Assembly: GCF_000378205.1 (NCBI RefSeq)
Contig: NZ_KB899411.1
Span: 62,001 to 126,000, forward strand
Reading direction: 5' to 3'
DNA: 64,000 nt
DNA from: Sediminispirochaeta bajacaliforniensis DSM 16054
GTDB lineage: Bacteria > Spirochaetota > Spirochaetia > DSM-16054 > Sediminispirochaetaceae
Below the pieces are notes generated by a model. That model worked only from the letters and a program-made list of their open reading frames with translations, made no database searches and was not told where the DNA came from. The translations under genes were made by a program, and so were the position numbers. Within the stretch, counting starts at the first letter, position 1. Each line of letters opens with the position of its first letter. Positions 61,872 to 64,000 of this stretch are shown here, in pieces.

Positions 61872-63310
61872 CAGATCCACCGTTCCTCTTTGCCGAGAGC
61901 ATCCCGATATCGAATCTCACATCGGAGTTCGTTCAGGTCCACATCAAGTATCGCCTGATCTCCGCCGCTTCCCGTCCGCACGATGCTGAGCCTGCTGTCG
62001 TCACTGTCGGCAAGGGCAAAGGTGCCCCCAAAGGCCGGGGTATGTGAGCGAAAGCGCATGAGCCGAAAAAGCCGTTTATTCACCGGCCGTTCTATTTCAA
62101 CAGCAATCTCATCGAGACTGTAGGGATGGCGGTTGATATCCCGACCCTGCTTGGTTTGCTCAATGAGATCGGTATCGTTCCGTCCCGAAAGTGCTCCAAC
62201 ATAATAGACTTGAGGGATGCCTGGTGCGAAAAACTGGACGGCCCTGGAAAGGATGTAGGCATCATCATCTTCACCGGTAGCGGAATAGTAGGTACAGTTG
62301 ATCTGATAGATATCGAGGTTGTTGTACTCTTCCGACGAATATCTCCGGTTGACATTGGAACCCCGTTCATAAAGAGCATCAACGGTTTTCTCTATCTCCT
62401 CAGAAGAAAGAAGATCGGCTGCATCGACAACTCCGATACCATCGTGGGTATCCAGGGTGGTGATTTGGTTGTGCGGAGAAATCATCAGCCACTCCTTGAG
62501 CCTTCTGCTGCTGCCGCTGAAGATGGTATGAAGCAGCAGCATGGGAAGGGCGAAATCATATACGCGATAGCCCTTGTTCGCAAGCTTCAGCTGAATCGAG
62601 TAGTGCTCATGGATCTCGGGCAAGATCTCCACACCATATTCGGCCACGATCGTTTGGATTCGATGCAGGAGCTCCCATACATCGGGCTCCACAAAGAAGC
62701 AGTTGGTACCGAGCCTCTTCGTCACGTAGGCGAAGGCGTCGAGGCGAAGCATGGATATGCCGTGACTGCAAAGGGAACGAAGGTTATCCTCCAGAAACGC
62801 CGTACCGACGGGAGAGGCAATATCGAGGTCGATCTGTTCCTCGCTGAAGGTACACCACAGGGTATCTTCACTTCCGTCCGGATGTATCACTCCGGTAAGA
62901 GGTGCCCGTGGTTTTCTGGTATAGATTTTTGCCAGATCACCGGGAGGGATCTCCCCCGAAGGATGAAACTTGCGCACATTGAGGAAAAGGTCCGCCCAGG
63001 GGCTTTTACCTCCCCGTTCAAGAAAATCAAGGAATTGAGGGGAGTGCCGCGAGATGTGGTTGACCATAAAATCAACCACGATATCATACCTGCCGGCGAG
63101 GCCTTCCACCGCCTTCCAGTCACCGAACTGCGGATCGACTCGATCATACCCAAGGGGTGCAAAGCCGCGGTCTGCCGAAGAGGGATAAAAGGGAAGAAGA
63201 TGAATCCCGGTAAAAAGATCGGGAAAATAGCGTTCCAGAGCAGTAGATAGTTCTTCGAGATTGATGCCGAGACTATCGGGATAGGTGATAAGTTGAACGC
63301 CGTTTTTCAT
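61868..63310 (-). CDS. GH13_18 sucrose (or sucrose-6'-phosphate) phosphorylase
   Basis: 480 residues. Catalytic nucleophile D191 (MLRLDAFAYV) and general acid E232 (LPEIHEHY), then LDTHDGIGV with the transition-state Asp. The N-terminus VQLITYPDSLG and the acceptor loop SADRGFAPLGYDRVDPQFGDW are closer, as I recall them, to sucrose-6'-phosphate and glucosylglycerate phosphorylases than to bifidobacterial sucrose phosphorylase. It yields glucose-1-phosphate. Its end overlaps the convergent TIGR03545 gene by 4 nt; GAGGAGG precedes the ATG. The LacI regulator ends 21 nt upstream. Confidence 0.88.
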   Translation of the reverse strand: MKNGVQLITYPDSLGINLEELSTALERYFPDLFTGIHLLPFYPSSADRGFAPLGYDRVDPQFGDWKAVEGLAGRYDIVVDFMVNHISRHSPQFLDFLERGGKSPWADLFLNVRKFHPSGEIPPGDLAKIYTRKPRAPLTGVIHPDGSEDTLWCTFSEEQIDLDIASPVGTAFLEDNLRSLCSHGISMLRLDAFAYVTKRLGTNCFFVEPDVWELLHRIQTIVAEYGVEILPEIHEHYSIQLKLANKGYRVYDFALPMLLLHTIFSGSSRRLKEWLMISPHNQITTLDTHDGIGVVDAADLLSSEEIEKTVDALYERGSNVNRRYSSEEYNNLDIYQINCTYYSATGEDDDAYILSRAVQFFAPGIPQVYYVGALSGRNDTDLIEQTKQGRDINRHPYSLDEIAVEIERPVNKRLFRLMRFRSHTPAFGGTFALADSDDSRLSIVRTGSGGDQAILDVDLNELRCEIRYRDALGKEERWIC

Positions 63311-63331
63311 GTGTAAAGGTTCCTCCTCATA

Positions 63332-64000
63332 TTAGGCGGTATCACGTTCGATAAGGGTTACAGGAAGTCGTATCACTTCCGGGATCTGTCCGAAACTGCC
63401 GCGGAAGGCCAGCTCTATCATTTTCGCGGCAAGCCGACCGGACTCGTCAAGCTGCTGATCGATCGTCGAAAGGCCGATAAATTCGGCCGCCTCGATGTTA
63501 TCGTACCCGAGGATAGCAAGATCACCAGGCACCTGAAGCCCCGCGTTCCGGGCGATGCGATACAGAATCAGGGCATCATAATCGCTGGCGGCAAAGACCA
63601 CCTCGGGAAGAAATTTTCCCGAAATAAGCTTACGGGCCGCCCCACGTGCATAATAGGCCCCGGCATAGTGAAAGCAAATGTGCTCTTTCTCCATCTCTAT
63701 TTCCCCGGCCCCAAGCCTCTCGGAAAAGGCTTGAAAGCGACTACGGGCCGAATCGACCACATAATCGGGATGCCCCCCTTCACCAAGGAAAGCAGGATGG
63801 CGGTACCCTTTACGAAGCAGGTACTCAGCGGCAATCCTTCCTCCCTCCTGGTTATCCGAAAGGATCGAACAGACATATTCAATACGCGTTTCAAGGCTCA
63901 CCAGCGGCATACCCCGTCTGCGAAAAAGCATAAGGGCCTCCTTGTCAAGCGGAAGAGCCATAACAACAACGCCGTCGACCCGGTCCCCTGCCGAAAGCAT
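63332..64000 (-). CDS. LacI-family transcriptional regulator (N-terminus outside window)
   Basis: 222 residues of the effector-binding half, open through the window end. VDGVVVMALPLDKEAL, SDNQEGGRIAAEYLLRKGYRHPAFLG and LAILGYDNIEAAEFIGLSTI are typical of LacI/GalR sensor domains. The DNA-binding helix-turn-helix must lie beyond base 64000. It is 21 nt upstream of, and co-directional with, the GH13 phosphorylase and probably controls it. Confidence 0.88.
   Translation of the reverse strand: MLSAGDRVDGVVVMALPLDKEALMLFRRRGMPLVSLETRIEYVCSILSDNQEGGRIAAEYLLRKGYRHPAFLGEGGHPDYVVDSARSRFQAFSERLGAGEIEMEKEHICFHYAGAYYARGAARKLISGKFLPEVVFAASDYDALILYRIARNAGLQVPGDLAILGYDNIEAAEFIGLSTIDQQLDESGRLAAKMIELAFRGSFGQIPEVIRLPVTLIERDTA

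Overview
The window looks like chromosomal DNA of a free-living spirochaete (Spirochaetaceae/Sediminispirochaeta-like). This is inferred, not searched. The reasons are the gene order rplKAJL-rpoBC-rpsLG without fusA, an rpoB with Asn where most bacteria have Ser at the E. coli 531 position of the rifampicin pocket (a known spirochaete trait), a zinc-type S14 and S4, the TIGR03545/TIGR03546 pair, and lipoprotein- and carbohydrate-transport-rich flanks. No phage, insertion sequence, CRISPR array or rRNA gene was seen.

Bases 1-29,400 are almost entirely minus strand. After a CstA-type transporter (25-1764) comes a nearly unbroken expression megacluster. In transcription order it runs tRNA-Thr, rpmG, tRNA-Trp, secE, nusG, rplK, rplA, rplJ, rplL, rpoB, rpoC, rpsL, rpsG, then a fresh promoter, then tuf and the S10-spc-alpha block down to rplQ. 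The genes fusA, adk, map and infA are missing from their usual places. Hairpins lie at secE/nusG, rplL/rpoB, after rpsG, between tuf and rpsJ, and after rplQ.

Bases 29,400-48,200 are mixed. They hold a GAF/sigma-54 activator just upstream of glycogen phosphorylase, a DUF554 membrane protein, a small Cys-rich protein with a TPR lipoprotein, a secreted vWA protein, a three-gene sugar ABC importer without an ATPase, a MobA-like nucleotidyltransferase with a DUF3187-type envelope protein, clpB, a DUF3783 protein, an SGNH esterase, and a GH31 alpha-glucosidase facing a LacI-family repressor, with a LacI-like palindrome at the GH31 promoter.

Bases 49,300-59,200 are the most interesting part. An eight-gene minus-strand operon encodes a polar amino-acid-type ABC importer, a class V aminotransferase, an SDR, a zinc alcohol dehydrogenase and a D-2-hydroxyacid dehydrogenase. 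Next to it is an IclR regulator, and divergent from the regulator are KDPG aldolase and a KDG-type kinase. A 27-nt sequence (24/27 identical) is repeated at the transporter promoter and in the regulator/aldolase intergenic region. It ties both units into one apparent regulon for an unidentified amino-sugar-acid-like substrate that drains to pyruvate and glyceraldehyde-3-phosphate.

Bases 59,200-64,000 carry the TIGR03546/TIGR03545 membrane pair, a GH13_18 sucrose(-6-phosphate) phosphorylase and a LacI-family regulator cut by the window end.
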